56,838 nt of DNA from NCBI GenBank assembly GCA_947591245.1, contig CANQCY010000011.1, positions 1-56,838 of the forward strand, written 5' to 3'. The DNA is from an uncultured Lachnospiraceae bacterium. Lineage in GTDB: Bacteria; Bacillota; Clostridia; Lachnospirales; Lachnospiraceae. The notes beneath the pieces were generated by a model. It saw only the letters and a list, made by a program, of their open reading frames with translations. It had not been told where the DNA came from and did not search any database. This document shows positions 6,473 through 15,333 of the stretch, piece by piece (position 1 is the stretch's first letter; every line of letters begins with the position of its first letter). Made by a program: the position numbers and the translations under genes.

Positions 6473-9309
6473 TCTGCTTCTTCCTTTCTCTGCACATTTC
6501 GAATAAAAAGCTTCGCAATCTGATAAAGCCTTCCATTCGTAACTGTTTCGTCTGATTTATCTCCTAAATGAAATGAATTTCTTCTGCCCAGCGCATAATT
6601 TCCACGATCCATCGTGAACCCATTCATTTCCAAATCCTTTTCAAATGCTTTCATGATCTCTTCTGACGTCCGAAGCGCCTGATCATCTTCACTCGTCACA
6701 AAACCGGACACTCTGTTGCCGGACACCTTAAAGGTCGCCTGTACGCTGTTGAAACAAACCGAATCCACGGCGATTTCCACCGTTCCTTTTTCCGCTTCGC
6801 TTCCGTGCTTCACCGTGACGCTGCACGCCGTCACGCCATGTTCCGTAACTATCGGAACCTCGTATTTTTGGAATTTCCGCATCTGGCTGTAAAACGATAT
6901 GCTGCTCGCCATTCTTGCGATATTGCGCACCTCGTCAAAATGAATATCCGGCTGCTTTTTCTGTTCCTCGAGCTTCTCCCCATGTATACCGTCAAGCTCT
7001 TCATATACCGCCGCAAGCTCTTCCGGATCATCAAACGCCTCAACAATTTTCTCGCTTTCCTCTTTCGTATAAAACTTCAAAAATGCCCTGCCGCCCTGTT
7101 CAAGAAAATTCTTCATCAAATGGATATTGACAAGGCTGTCCGGCATATCCATCTCCTTTAAATAGCGGATCAGCTGGGCATCACCCTCCGCCGCCATCCT
7201 GCGTATCTCAGCAGCGCGTTCCTCATAGTACGCCGCCTCTTCCTGCGCAGCGTCCTCATCCGCAACGCACTCGTCTAAAATAACTTCCAGCGGCTCTGTT
7301 AATATCGTGTCTTTTCTCTCTTTCAAAACAGTCGGGGAAAGCTCTTTTTTCAGTTTCGTGACAACATTGCCGCCAAAAGCAGCTCCGATCTGATCGCTGA
7401 TGCTCTCCGCCTTTGTAACGATCTCCTCCAGTCCTCCGAAATCATCGTCCACCGTCTTATCTATCCCTTGTGCTTTTTGAGACCGGACTGCGGACAAAAG
7501 CGAGGAAAGCGACAATTCCCTGCCCTCTTTAACCACTTGGCCAATGACCGCGCCGTCGCTTTTTTCCACTTTATCCAACAGCCGGTAAATGCCGATCATG
7601 CTCTTTCTCTCTTCCGGCGCCACATCTCCGTGGTGATCCAGTTTCCATATGTATTTTCGGAAAGGTATATCATCCGCTGTGACTTCTTTAACAATGCGCG
7701 ACACTTTTTCACTGAGTTCGTCAAGGTTCATCTCCAGTGGATTTTCCTGCCGCCGGATCAATTCCGCCACAACGGCGGGTTTCAGGTCAGCTGTCAGAGT
7801 AGTCACCTTATCATCATATTCTTTCATCGAAATAATATTTTCTTTCGTGAGCGGCATCTGGTTGTATGCGAGGATTCTCACCGCGCGCTCGTTTGCCGCC
7901 GTAGCCGGAATTTCCAAATCTTCCAGAATATCGTCAACATTAGAAAATGCTTTTCGGATCGAATCGCCGAGATCCCGTCGTACCTCCGTTCCCACTGCCT
8001 CATAGGACTCTGCCGCTATCTGACGGTTCCGCATGTCGTTTCCCGCCGCCGCCACATCCACGATCGTATCGCGGTCTGCAGTGGCGATCGTCGTTCCGAA
8101 CACCGCCACCGGCGCCTGCAGGATGTCTCTTCCCGCCCGCAGCGTCTTCGCCATAATATCCGTATTCCGCTCATTTGCCGGGAGGCCTGCTTCTGCCAGT
8201 ACCTTCTCCGCCATCTCCCGCTCCATTGCCTTCAGCTCATCTACAATCTCGAACAGATTCCGGACATCAAGATGAATCCCTTTGCTCTCCATCGTCCGGG
8301 CTGCATCTAACGTCATTGACAGACGGATTTCTTCCATCTGCCGCTTCGCCGTAATAAAGTCCGCCTCTGTCCGGTAAACCATGCGCAGGGCGTCTTCGTC
8401 GGCGTTCTTCAGTTTTTTCAGGCGATCCCAAACCTCCCCTCGGGACGGAACCGTCAGATCCGCCGCCTCCGGTTTGATCCCGCCGATCACCTCATCCACA
8501 ATCCTGTCATACAAAACTTCCGGCGGCATATCATCCAATTCCTGAAGCATCTCATAGTCCTGAATCGTTTTCTCTGTCACCGCCACATCGTTTTCGTAAA
8601 GCCATTTTGCCGTATCCAGATGTCCCTCGTCCGCCGGCATGCCGCTATTTTCGATAATCGCCTCGATCTGGGGCTTCATCTGCTCAAAATCAGCCCGTTC
8701 CGGAATATATGTACTGACGTTCGAAACCGTGCTGCAATGATTAATATTTTCAGGTGTAAGCGGCAGCTCATTATCCAATAAATATTTAACGGACGCTCCC
8801 GAAAGATCTTGAACACACGCCGCCATCTGCAGCGCTTCCACGACCCGCCGTTCAACCTCTTCAAAATACTCCCGCTCTTCCTCCACATCCTGTACCTGGT
8901 GCTCCAACGCCGCTTCCTGATCATGACGCTGCCCTTTGATCTGTTCGATCACCCGATCCAGAGTGCCCGCTACGTACTCTTCCAATATCGTGCCATCTTC
9001 TTCTGCTTCCATGGCGTCTTCACCGGTCATGCTCCGGCTTATAAAATCTGCCGGATCAAATTCATAATCCGCAAGATTCTGCGCCGCTTCATTCACGATC
9101 TGATTCTTACTATTTACTGCATCGGTATAAACGATACTGTTTTCCATATCCTTTTGTACCGTACAATCCCTTGTATAATCAATTCCCATATGGGAAACGC
9201 TGCCTTCCGTGGCATTTTGTACCGGAACGCCGAATTTCTTTATGTGGTCCGCGTCCTTAAAGTCAATGGAAATCTGATTGGCATTAATAATCATAGATTC
9301 CACACTCAC
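6469..9309 (-). CDS. FliK-like helical-repeat protein (DUF6240 type)
   Basis: This 946-residue acidic cytoplasmic-type protein has no signal peptide. I recognise it tentatively as the DUF6240 type found with clostridial flagellar genes. A helical unit recurs, with the core A-x2-L-x5-PLT-x-ENI, at about 174-198, 234-258 and 477-503, with weaker copies near 339-366 and 720-745. The last 110 residues alternate beta-like stretches with a helical end, as in the FliK/hook-length C-terminal domain; this is inference. The gene precedes flagellin with a four-base overlap. Starts at GTG 9309, GTG 9303 and ATG 9294 are all possible; GGGAG favours 9303. Confidence 0.7.
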   Translation of the reverse strand: MSVESMIINANQISIDFKDADHIKKFGVPVQNATEGSVSHMGIDYTRDCTVQKDMENSIVYTDAVNSKNQIVNEAAQNLADYEFDPADFISRSMTGEDAMEAEEDGTILEEYVAGTLDRVIEQIKGQRHDQEAALEHQVQDVEEEREYFEEVERRVVEALQMAACVQDLSGASVKYLLDNELPLTPENINHCSTVSNVSTYIPERADFEQMKPQIEAIIENSGMPADEGHLDTAKWLYENDVAVTEKTIQDYEMLQELDDMPPEVLYDRIVDEVIGGIKPEAADLTVPSRGEVWDRLKKLKNADEDALRMVYRTEADFITAKRQMEEIRLSMTLDAARTMESKGIHLDVRNLFEIVDELKAMEREMAEKVLAEAGLPANERNTDIMAKTLRAGRDILQAPVAVFGTTIATADRDTIVDVAAAGNDMRNRQIAAESYEAVGTEVRRDLGDSIRKAFSNVDDILEDLEIPATAANERAVRILAYNQMPLTKENIISMKEYDDKVTTLTADLKPAVVAELIRRQENPLEMNLDELSEKVSRIVKEVTADDIPFRKYIWKLDHHGDVAPEERKSMIGIYRLLDKVEKSDGAVIGQVVKEGRELSLSSLLSAVRSQKAQGIDKTVDDDFGGLEEIVTKAESISDQIGAAFGGNVVTKLKKELSPTVLKERKDTILTEPLEVILDECVADEDAAQEEAAYYEERAAEIRRMAAEGDAQLIRYLKEMDMPDSLVNIHLMKNFLEQGGRAFLKFYTKEESEKIVEAFDDPEELAAVYEELDGIHGEKLEEQKKQPDIHFDEVRNIARMASSISFYSQMRKFQKYEVPIVTEHGVTACSVTVKHGSEAEKGTVEIAVDSVCFNSVQATFKVSGNRVSGFVTSEDDQALRTSEEIMKAFEKDLEMNGFTMDRGNYALGRRNSFHLGDKSDETVTNGRLYQIAKLFIRNVQRKEEAE

Positions 9310-9327
9310 TCTCCCAATTTGCTATAA

Positions 9328-9354
9328 AAGCCGCCCTTGAAACCGTCGGCTTTC
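9328..9354. terminator. Stem-loop in the leader of the DUF6240-type gene
   Basis: AAAGCCG and CGGCTTT form a 7-bp stem over a 13-base loop, followed on the minus strand by TTTTATAG. It lies between the sigma-28-like promoter and the gene. It could end spoIIR transcription or shape the flagellar leader; its role is not known. Confidence 0.35.
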
Positions 9355-9363
9355 ACATTATAT

Positions 9364-9390
9364 ATTTCGGTCAAATGAGCAAAATCTTTA
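9364..9390 (-). promoter_or_regulatory. Sigma-28 (SigD/FliA) type promoter
   Basis: On the minus strand TAAA (9390-9387), 16 bases, then CCGAAAT (9370-9364) closely fits the motility sigma consensus TAAA-N14-16-GCCGATAT. The TAAA contains the stop codon of spoIIR. It would drive the DUF6240-type gene, flagellin and fliS. Confidence 0.65.
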
Positions 9391-10011
9391 GAAGTGAAAA
9401 AAATCTAGGAATTTAAAACCATATTCCACATCATCTCCGCCCGTCAGCAGGGAGTCATATTCCTCTTCCGTCAGGCTCTCCTTCAGCTTTTCCTTGGATT
9501 CGTCCGGCACGACATCATAAGCGCTGTCCACAAAACACAGCGTCGGATACATGACGCACCACCAATTTTTCCCCTCGGATTTTCCGATCTTCACCTTCAA
9601 AGCCTTGTATTCGCCCGCCGGAAATGTCAGGTCTCCATACTCCTTCACCGGGAAATACGAGGTTCCAAGCTCTGCAGCAACATCATAATCATAGCCCTTA
9701 TCCTGTATATGCCGGCTCGCCGCCGCTTCAATTTCATCCAGATTGTCACGGATTGTCTGCTGCGCCATCGCAACGGTATCATCCTCCGACAGCCGCTCAC
9801 GCAGAAGCTCCAAAATTTCTTCTTTTATTTCCAGCTTAAGCGCTTGATCCTCTTCGTCGTCACTGTTTGCAATTACGTGGAGACGGATCACCTCTCTGGC
9901 AATTTCCTTCTGCAGGCGCTGTCCGTCTGTCGCCTTTCCATAAAAATACATAAGTCCGCACACAAACAACACTGCCGCGGCGAAACCCGCTTTTTTTAAT
10001 TTTTCTGCCAT
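9388..10011 (-). CDS. spoIIR: Stage II sporulation protein R
   Basis: This 207-residue exported protein has a membrane/signal segment at about residues 6-25 and the family signature IRLHVIANSDDEEDQALKL directly after it. SpoIIR is made in the forespore under SigF and triggers SpoIIGA-dependent processing of pro-SigE in the mother cell. It is good evidence that the organism sporulates. The start at 10011 is preferred over 10065 because GGAGG lies six bases upstream and it gives a normal length. It is divergent from ispE. Confidence 0.9.
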   Translation of the reverse strand: MAEKLKKAGFAAAVLFVCGLMYFYGKATDGQRLQKEIAREVIRLHVIANSDDEEDQALKLEIKEEILELLRERLSEDDTVAMAQQTIRDNLDEIEAAASRHIQDKGYDYDVAAELGTSYFPVKEYGDLTFPAGEYKALKVKIGKSEGKNWWCVMYPTLCFVDSAYDVVPDESKEKLKESLTEEEYDSLLTGGDDVEYGFKFLDFFHF

Positions 10012-10093
10012 ATTTTTCCTCCATAAAAAACATAAGTCTTTCCAACTGCTTTCCATTTTTTCCAACTTTCTCTTTTTTATTCAATAAATACAT

Positions 10094-10101
10094 GTTATAA
10101 T
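10094..10101 (+). promoter_or_regulatory. Extended -10 promoter of ispE
   Basis: TGTTATAAT is an extended -10 element (TGn-TATAAT), about 30 bases before the ispE start. No good -35 is visible. Confidence 0.5.
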
Positions 10102-10130
10102 GGGTTAAGAAATCGAAAGGATATATTGGT

Positions 10131-10994
10131 ATGGACTCTATTTGGATCAACGCCCCCGCCAAAATCAACCTCGGACTTGACGTAATAAGACGGCGGGAAG
10201 ACGGCTATCATGAAGTAAAAATGATAATGCAGAGCATTCGCCTGTTCGACCGTCTCACCCTGGCTAAATCAAAAACACCCGGTATCCGTTTATCGACAAA
10301 TCTGAATTTTCTTCCGGTAAACGAAGATAATCTCGTGTACAAAAGCGCAAAGCTTCTCATGGATGAATTCGGCATTACGGACGGTCTTGATATCCAACTG
10401 GACAAGCGTATTCCCGTAGCGGCCGGCATGGCGGGCGGCAGTACGGATGCCGCTTCCTGTATGATCGCTATGAACCGGCTCTTTAACCTGCAGCTATCAA
10501 CAAAGCAGCTGATGGAGCGGGGCGTGACACTCGGCGCAGATATTCCCTACTGTATTACAAAGGGGACGGCATTATCGGAGGGCATCGGCGAGATCCTCTC
10601 GCCTCTTCCCAAAGCGCCGGACTGCTATGTGCTGATTGCGAAGCCGGCCTTTCATGTATCCACAAAATTTGTCTATGCCGAGCTCGCTCTCAATGAGAGT
10701 ACTGTACATCCCGACATCGATTCCATGATCCGCTGCATCCGCAAAAAAGATTTGCACGGCTTATGCAGCGTTATGGCAAATATACTTGAGACAGTGACCA
10801 TCCCTAAACACCCGGAAATCGCACAGCTCAAAGAATCTATGCTGGAATACGGCGCCCTTGGCTCCCTTATGAGCGGAAGCGGCCCTACCGTATTCGGTAT
10901 TTTCGACGATGTGAAAAAAGCAAGAGCGGCGAAGGAAAAATGCCGCCAGCTTCCATTCCGGTGTTTTGTCTACATAACAGATTTATATCGTTAA
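10131..10994 (+). CDS. ispE: 4-diphosphocytidyl-2-C-methyl-D-erythritol kinase
   Basis: This 287-residue GHMP kinase carries out the ATP-dependent phosphorylation of CDP-methylerythritol in the MEP isoprenoid pathway. Visible features are the N-terminal APAKINLGL motif with RRREDGYHEV, the GHMP ATP-binding loop PVAAGMAGGSTDAA (about residues 90-103) and the C-terminal MSGSGPTVFG. The length is normal. The gene points towards the origin, against the prevailing strand of this arm. Confidence 0.95.
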   Translation: MDSIWINAPAKINLGLDVIRRREDGYHEVKMIMQSIRLFDRLTLAKSKTPGIRLSTNLNFLPVNEDNLVYKSAKLLMDEFGITDGLDIQLDKRIPVAAGMAGGSTDAASCMIAMNRLFNLQLSTKQLMERGVTLGADIPYCITKGTALSEGIGEILSPLPKAPDCYVLIAKPAFHVSTKFVYAELALNESTVHPDIDSMIRCIRKKDLHGLCSVMANILETVTIPKHPEIAQLKESMLEYGALGSLMSGSGPTVFGIFDDVKKARAAKEKCRQLPFRCFVYITDLYR

Positions 10995-11045
10995 AAAGGA
11001 ACGATCTATCCTGTCATCAAGCATAAAAAAGGAGGACAAAGAAAA

Positions 11046-12671
11046 ATGCTGCACCAAAATCATGCATGTAAACGACGGGCTTCTTTTGCTGCGCTTTTTT
11101 TCGCGCTTGCCGCCCTTTCTCTCGCACTGGCATTTTTATCAGCCAAGCACGCATCTGCGGAGCAAACACCGGCAGATATTTCAGACGAGAACCTTTTCGA
11201 AACCGAATACATAGACGGCGTATTGACCATCACTGGCTTTTATCCGCCGGCAGCCGGCCCGAATATGACCGATATCGTCGTACCGCCGGCGATTCAGGGA
11301 CAAAAAATACGCGGTATCGGCGCAAGGGCATTTGCCAATGCGGGGACAAACATCCACAATCTCTACCTGCCCGACACGCTTGAGGTCATCGGTAAGGAGG
11401 CATTTTCCTCTTATGCAGTAGACAATGTGGCAAGCTATACGTATACCGCTACCGGAGAATTCGCACAGGTGGATACAAAGAGCGCGGAACGGCCCCTGGC
11501 GGTGATTCCGACGGTAGAATCCGGTTCTGTTACTATTGCACAGCGCCTTCCGTCATCTCTCTCTACGATCGGAGACCATGCTTTTTATAACTCACCGGTC
11601 AAAAATATCACATTCAACAGCCAGAACCTCATAATCGGGGCGAGCGCCTTTGAAAATACCGGAAATCTTCTGGAAGTCGTACTGAATGCAAATGCAAGCA
11701 TCTCCGAGATCGGCGACAATGCTTTTCTTAACAGCGGCATCCACAACTTCACTGTCAATGGTTCGATCAGGAAAATCGGAAACAATGTATTTCAGGGCGC
11801 CGGAAATATCAACAGTTTTATCGTAAACGAATCCGGAAACATTCAGGAAATCGGATCCGGCGTATTTGAAAACAGCGGCGTCCATTATATCACGCTGCGG
11901 GGAACCATCAGCTCGATCGGGGACCGCGCCTTTGCCGGCTGTGGGAATATCCTCGACGTAACAGTAAACTCCACCACTCCTTACACGCTCGGCGAGTACG
12001 CATTTATAAACGCCGGCCTTCACAGCGTAAACCTCTCTAACGGCCTGACTTCAATAAAAAAAGGCACGTTTGAGGGATGCGGAAATCTGGAAACCGTAAA
12101 CCTTCCGGAGACCCTGACCAATATCGAGGAAGATGCCTTTAAAAATGCGGGCAATATAAAGGAAATCACGATCAACGAGCATGTGGCGATTGCACCGAAT
12201 GCATTTGCAGGCGCAGGAAATACTACGCTTCAGGCGCTTGCCAAGACTAATAATGCAAGCGCAAAAGCGATCGCGGGCGTCACCCCCACCCCGCCGATGA
12301 TCCAGATCACTACGCCGCCGACAGCCGATTCGGCGCAGAAGCCGACGGTTTCCTCCGTTAAGCTGAAGGCAGTCAAGGTAAACAAAAAGCGCAAAAAAGC
12401 GACCTTGACATGGACAAAGAACAAAAAAGCAAGCGGTTATGCCATTTACCGGAAAGTCGTAAAAAAGGGAACCTCATCAAAAAAAGCAAAAAAAATAAAA
12501 TTCGTGAAAGTAAAAGACGTTAAAAAGAATGTTTCTAAACTGACATTGAAACTTACGAAAAAGGCTACTACGTACTGGTACGTAAAAGCATTTGTGAAAA
12601 CAAAAATCGACGGAAAGACAAAAACCATTTACAGTAAAGCTTCCAATACAAAGAAAACCGTATGCAAATAG
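11046..12671 (+). CDS. Secreted BspA-type leucine-rich-repeat protein with Lys-rich C-terminus
   Basis: This 541-residue protein has an N-terminal signal segment (about 13-38, cleavage likely near ASA-EQ). About ten LRR_5/BspA repeats (about 60-395) follow the pattern I-x-x-IGDxAFxNSGIxxxTVN. A Thr/Pro linker (about 400-425) leads to a very lysine-rich FN3-like domain (about 430-541). No sortase motif or anchor is seen; the basic tail may hold it to the wall, which is inference. The start has AAAGGAGGACAAAGAAAA in front. It follows ispE by 51 bp and ends at a strong hairpin. Confidence 0.85.
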   Translation: MLHQNHACKRRASFAALFFALAALSLALAFLSAKHASAEQTPADISDENLFETEYIDGVLTITGFYPPAAGPNMTDIVVPPAIQGQKIRGIGARAFANAGTNIHNLYLPDTLEVIGKEAFSSYAVDNVASYTYTATGEFAQVDTKSAERPLAVIPTVESGSVTIAQRLPSSLSTIGDHAFYNSPVKNITFNSQNLIIGASAFENTGNLLEVVLNANASISEIGDNAFLNSGIHNFTVNGSIRKIGNNVFQGAGNINSFIVNESGNIQEIGSGVFENSGVHYITLRGTISSIGDRAFAGCGNILDVTVNSTTPYTLGEYAFINAGLHSVNLSNGLTSIKKGTFEGCGNLETVNLPETLTNIEEDAFKNAGNIKEITINEHVAIAPNAFAGAGNTTLQALAKTNNASAKAIAGVTPTPPMIQITTPPTADSAQKPTVSSVKLKAVKVNKKRKKATLTWTKNKKASGYAIYRKVVKKGTSSKKAKKIKFVKVKDVKKNVSKLTLKLTKKATTYWYVKAFVKTKIDGKTKTIYSKASNTKKTVCK

Positions 12672-12685
12672 CAATCTATAAATCA

Positions 12686-12708
12686 GTGCCGGGCGGTGCG
12701 CCCGGCAC
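12686..12708. terminator. Hairpin between the LRR gene and the GH3 gene
   Basis: GTGCCGGGCG and CGCCCGGCAC form a perfect 10-bp GC-rich stem with a 3-base loop between two convergent genes. The T-run is poor on both strands. Confidence 0.6.
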
Positions 12709-12715
12709 AAACAAT

Positions 12716-15070
12716 TCATAAATTATGGTATTTCAGCAGATGCCGGCATATATTCATCGCATTTCTCTGCAACTCACCCCTCGTAAGCTCTCCGTTCTGC
12801 AATGCCTCTAATGTATTATCATTTTTCAAATTTTTATCCGCTTCCTCACACACCATGTACAAGTCATTTTGCGCCATCACCATGGATGCGCAGTCATTCG
12901 CACGCGCTTCGCCGCTCTGGCCCTGACGGCTGATTTTCGCCCACCAGTCGGTCATTACAATCCCGTCAAAGCCCCATTCCTCACGTAAAATCGAGGTATT
13001 TAATTCAAATCTGCCCGCTGTCCAGACTCCATTCAATGCGCCGTATGTCGTCATGACCGAGTCCGCGCCGCCTTTCGCTACCGCAATTTCAAATCCCTTC
13101 AGGTAAATTTCCCGCAATGCCCTCTCTGAAACGACGGAATCCACTTCCGTTCGATTCGTCTCCTGATTATTTGCGGCAAAATGCTTGATCGTTCCCGTGA
13201 CGCCGGCGCTTTTCAATCCTTTCAGCTGCGCCGCCGCCATCGTTCCGGTCAAAAGCGGATCCTCGGAAAAATATTCAAAATTTCTCCCATTCAGCGGATT
13301 GCGGTGGATATTCACGCCAGGTCCGAGAAGGTTATCGATCTTGTGAAGAACCATTTCCACTCCGGTAAAGGAATACAGCTTTTCAATGAGCGGCAAATTA
13401 AATGTACAGGCCATCAATGTGCCGTTCGGCATGCTGAATGCTTTCTCTCCACTGTCCATCCGAAGTCCTGACGGTCCATCCGTACAGCATGCACACGGAA
13501 TCCCGAGCTCGGCTAAATGTTGTGAAACCCCGCCGTATGCTGCCGCCGTACCCGGCGTCACTTTTGGGCTTCCCATGCCCTCTCCCCGGATAATGCAGGA
13601 CAGATCGTCGTCACTGAGCTGTGCAATAAACTCCTCCATCGTCACTTTCCCCTCTGCGACGTCGCGCAGCCGGTATCCGCAGTCTCCGGTAGGCGGAATC
13701 TCAGGCGGAAGAGCTTTCTGCCGTTTTTGCGCTTCCTGTTCACTTGCCGCCGATACGCGTTCATATGTCATTCGCATGCCGCCTGAACCCGTTTTCTCCT
13801 CCCCGCATGCTTTCGGCCTCATCCGATCAAATTCCAGCGTCGGCGCCAGATTCTGCGTAAGCCTTTCCACAATGCGCAATTTATCGAGCGCAAAACTTCC
13901 CGCGCAAACAGCATCACGCACGTTTTTTCCCGCATACACGTTGTATTGTCCTGCCTCCAGCACATAACAGTACGGTTCCCCCGTTGTCCCGGAATCGTCA
14001 TAGGACGCATAGTCATAAGGAGAAATGGAAAATGTCAATTCCGAACAATTCCCCGGTTCCAGGCTCTCTGTCTTAGCAAATGCGGTAAGCGCCCTTGACG
14101 CCTTTCCAAGAACCCCCTGAGGAGCTTCCACATATACCTGAATCACCTGTTTTCCGGAAACGGCGCCCACATTCTTAACGGCTACCGTCAGCGTAATTTC
14201 ACCGTCTTTTTCCTGAAAATCAGTAACCGTTTCTTCAAATTCGGTATAAGACAGACCGTATCCGAACGGATACATTACCCTGTCCTTCGCCACAGTTTCA
14301 AAATACCGGTATCCCACGTAAATATCTTCTTTATAAAAATTCCTGACTTCACTGCCGAAATTTTCAGTAGAAGGATAGTCCTCTATACGCCGCGCTATCG
14401 TATCCGCCATCCTTCCGGACGGATTTGCCTTTCCGGTCAGCACATCCGCAACGCCGTATCCTCCGACCATTCCCCCCTGCCAGCCGAGCAGCAGAGCGCT
14501 GCAGCCGCGCAGGCAGGGATGACTCATATCCATTATGCTCCCGATATTGAATACCATAACCACCCGTTGAAAACAGGAACAAACTGCGCCGATCATCTCC
14601 GCTTCGGTATCGGACAACTGATATGATCCCTTCTGATTCGAATTATCCCGATCCTCCCCGGCTGTCCTGCCGATAATGATAATTGCCGCATCATTTTTTT
14701 CACTATATTTTTGCGCAAACTCCGGACTCACCGGCATCTCTTCCTGAGACCACGGCTCCTTCGCCCATCCCTCGCCCTCGTCCACAGGATTTGTTTCCTC
14801 CCATGCGTCATACTCCGCCAGAAGCTCTTTGTCCACCATCACATCCTGTTCCTCCATCAGAGCATCCAAAATCCCCACCGTCCGCGTCACATTGACCATC
14901 CCGCCCGAACCTGTTCCGCTTTTATAATAATGCCTCTGTATCCTTCCAAACACAGCCACCCTGCAGCCCTTTGGAAGCGGAAGTACGCCGCCTTCATTTT
15001 TCAACAGGACGCATCCCTCTGCCACGGTCTGCCTCGCGGTCTGTATGTAGCCATTCCAATCTAATTCCAT
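12716..15070 (-). CDS. GH3 beta-glycosidase with permuted domain order
   Basis: This 784-residue intracellular-type glycosidase belongs to family GH3. The usual C-terminal (alpha/beta)6 sandwich comes first (GCVLLKNEGGVLPL, about residue 19 on) and is followed by an FN3-like domain (about 260-380). The usual N-terminal TIM barrel is last (about 480-784). The barrel has the substrate region GPGVNIHRNPLNGRNFEYFSE, KHFAANNQE, and the nucleophile motif IVMTDWW (Asp708). This inverted order is known from Ruminococcus and Butyrivibrio beta-glucosidases. No signal peptide is visible. The exact sugar specificity cannot be read from the sequence. Confidence 0.9.
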   Translation of the reverse strand: MELDWNGYIQTARQTVAEGCVLLKNEGGVLPLPKGCRVAVFGRIQRHYYKSGTGSGGMVNVTRTVGILDALMEEQDVMVDKELLAEYDAWEETNPVDEGEGWAKEPWSQEEMPVSPEFAQKYSEKNDAAIIIIGRTAGEDRDNSNQKGSYQLSDTEAEMIGAVCSCFQRVVMVFNIGSIMDMSHPCLRGCSALLLGWQGGMVGGYGVADVLTGKANPSGRMADTIARRIEDYPSTENFGSEVRNFYKEDIYVGYRYFETVAKDRVMYPFGYGLSYTEFEETVTDFQEKDGEITLTVAVKNVGAVSGKQVIQVYVEAPQGVLGKASRALTAFAKTESLEPGNCSELTFSISPYDYASYDDSGTTGEPYCYVLEAGQYNVYAGKNVRDAVCAGSFALDKLRIVERLTQNLAPTLEFDRMRPKACGEEKTGSGGMRMTYERVSAASEQEAQKRQKALPPEIPPTGDCGYRLRDVAEGKVTMEEFIAQLSDDDLSCIIRGEGMGSPKVTPGTAAAYGGVSQHLAELGIPCACCTDGPSGLRMDSGEKAFSMPNGTLMACTFNLPLIEKLYSFTGVEMVLHKIDNLLGPGVNIHRNPLNGRNFEYFSEDPLLTGTMAAAQLKGLKSAGVTGTIKHFAANNQETNRTEVDSVVSERALREIYLKGFEIAVAKGGADSVMTTYGALNGVWTAGRFELNTSILREEWGFDGIVMTDWWAKISRQGQSGEARANDCASMVMAQNDLYMVCEEADKNLKNDNTLEALQNGELTRGELQRNAMNICRHLLKYHNL

Positions 15071-15115
15071 ACTGCTCCCTCGCTTTTCTCATAAATATTT
15101 ATTTGCATCAAAAAA

Positions 15116-15186
15116 AGCAGATAACGGGAATCGAACCCGCCTCTCCAGCTTGGGAAGCTAGCATTCTACCAATGAACTATATCTGC
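15116..15186 (-). tRNA. tRNA-Gly (anticodon CCC)
   Basis: The minus-strand sequence folds fully. The acceptor is GCAGATA/TATCTGC, the D-arm GTTC/GAAT, the anticodon stem CTAGC/GCTGG with loop TTCCCAA, and the T-arm GCGGG-TTCGATT-CCCGT. The discriminator is U, and CCA is not encoded. Six T residues follow. Confidence 0.93.
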
Positions 15187-15194
15187 ATGGTTTT

Positions 15195-15222
15195 ATTATA
15201 CCACGAATCAGAATAAAATCAA
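15195..15222 (-). promoter_or_regulatory. Promoter of tRNA-Gly
   Basis: TTGATT (15222-15217) and TATAAT (15200-15195) are separated by 16 bases, with TGG just before the -10 (extended form). Confidence 0.65.
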
Positions 15223-15254
15223 TACTTTATTTCCTTAATGTTATAAACGGGCAG

Positions 15255-15288
15255 AAAAAACCGGCGTCAGAACTTGCGTCCTGGCGCC
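15255..15288 (-). terminator. Terminator after the fumarase beta gene
   Basis: On the minus strand GGCGcCAGGAC and GTTCTGaCGCC pair with one mismatch over the loop GCAA, followed by GG and six T residues. This is a strong intrinsic terminator for the feo-fumarase transcript. Confidence 0.8.
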
Positions 15289-15333
15289 GCCTTGCATACA
15301 GCCCCGCGAAAGGTATTCTTAATAATATGCTTT

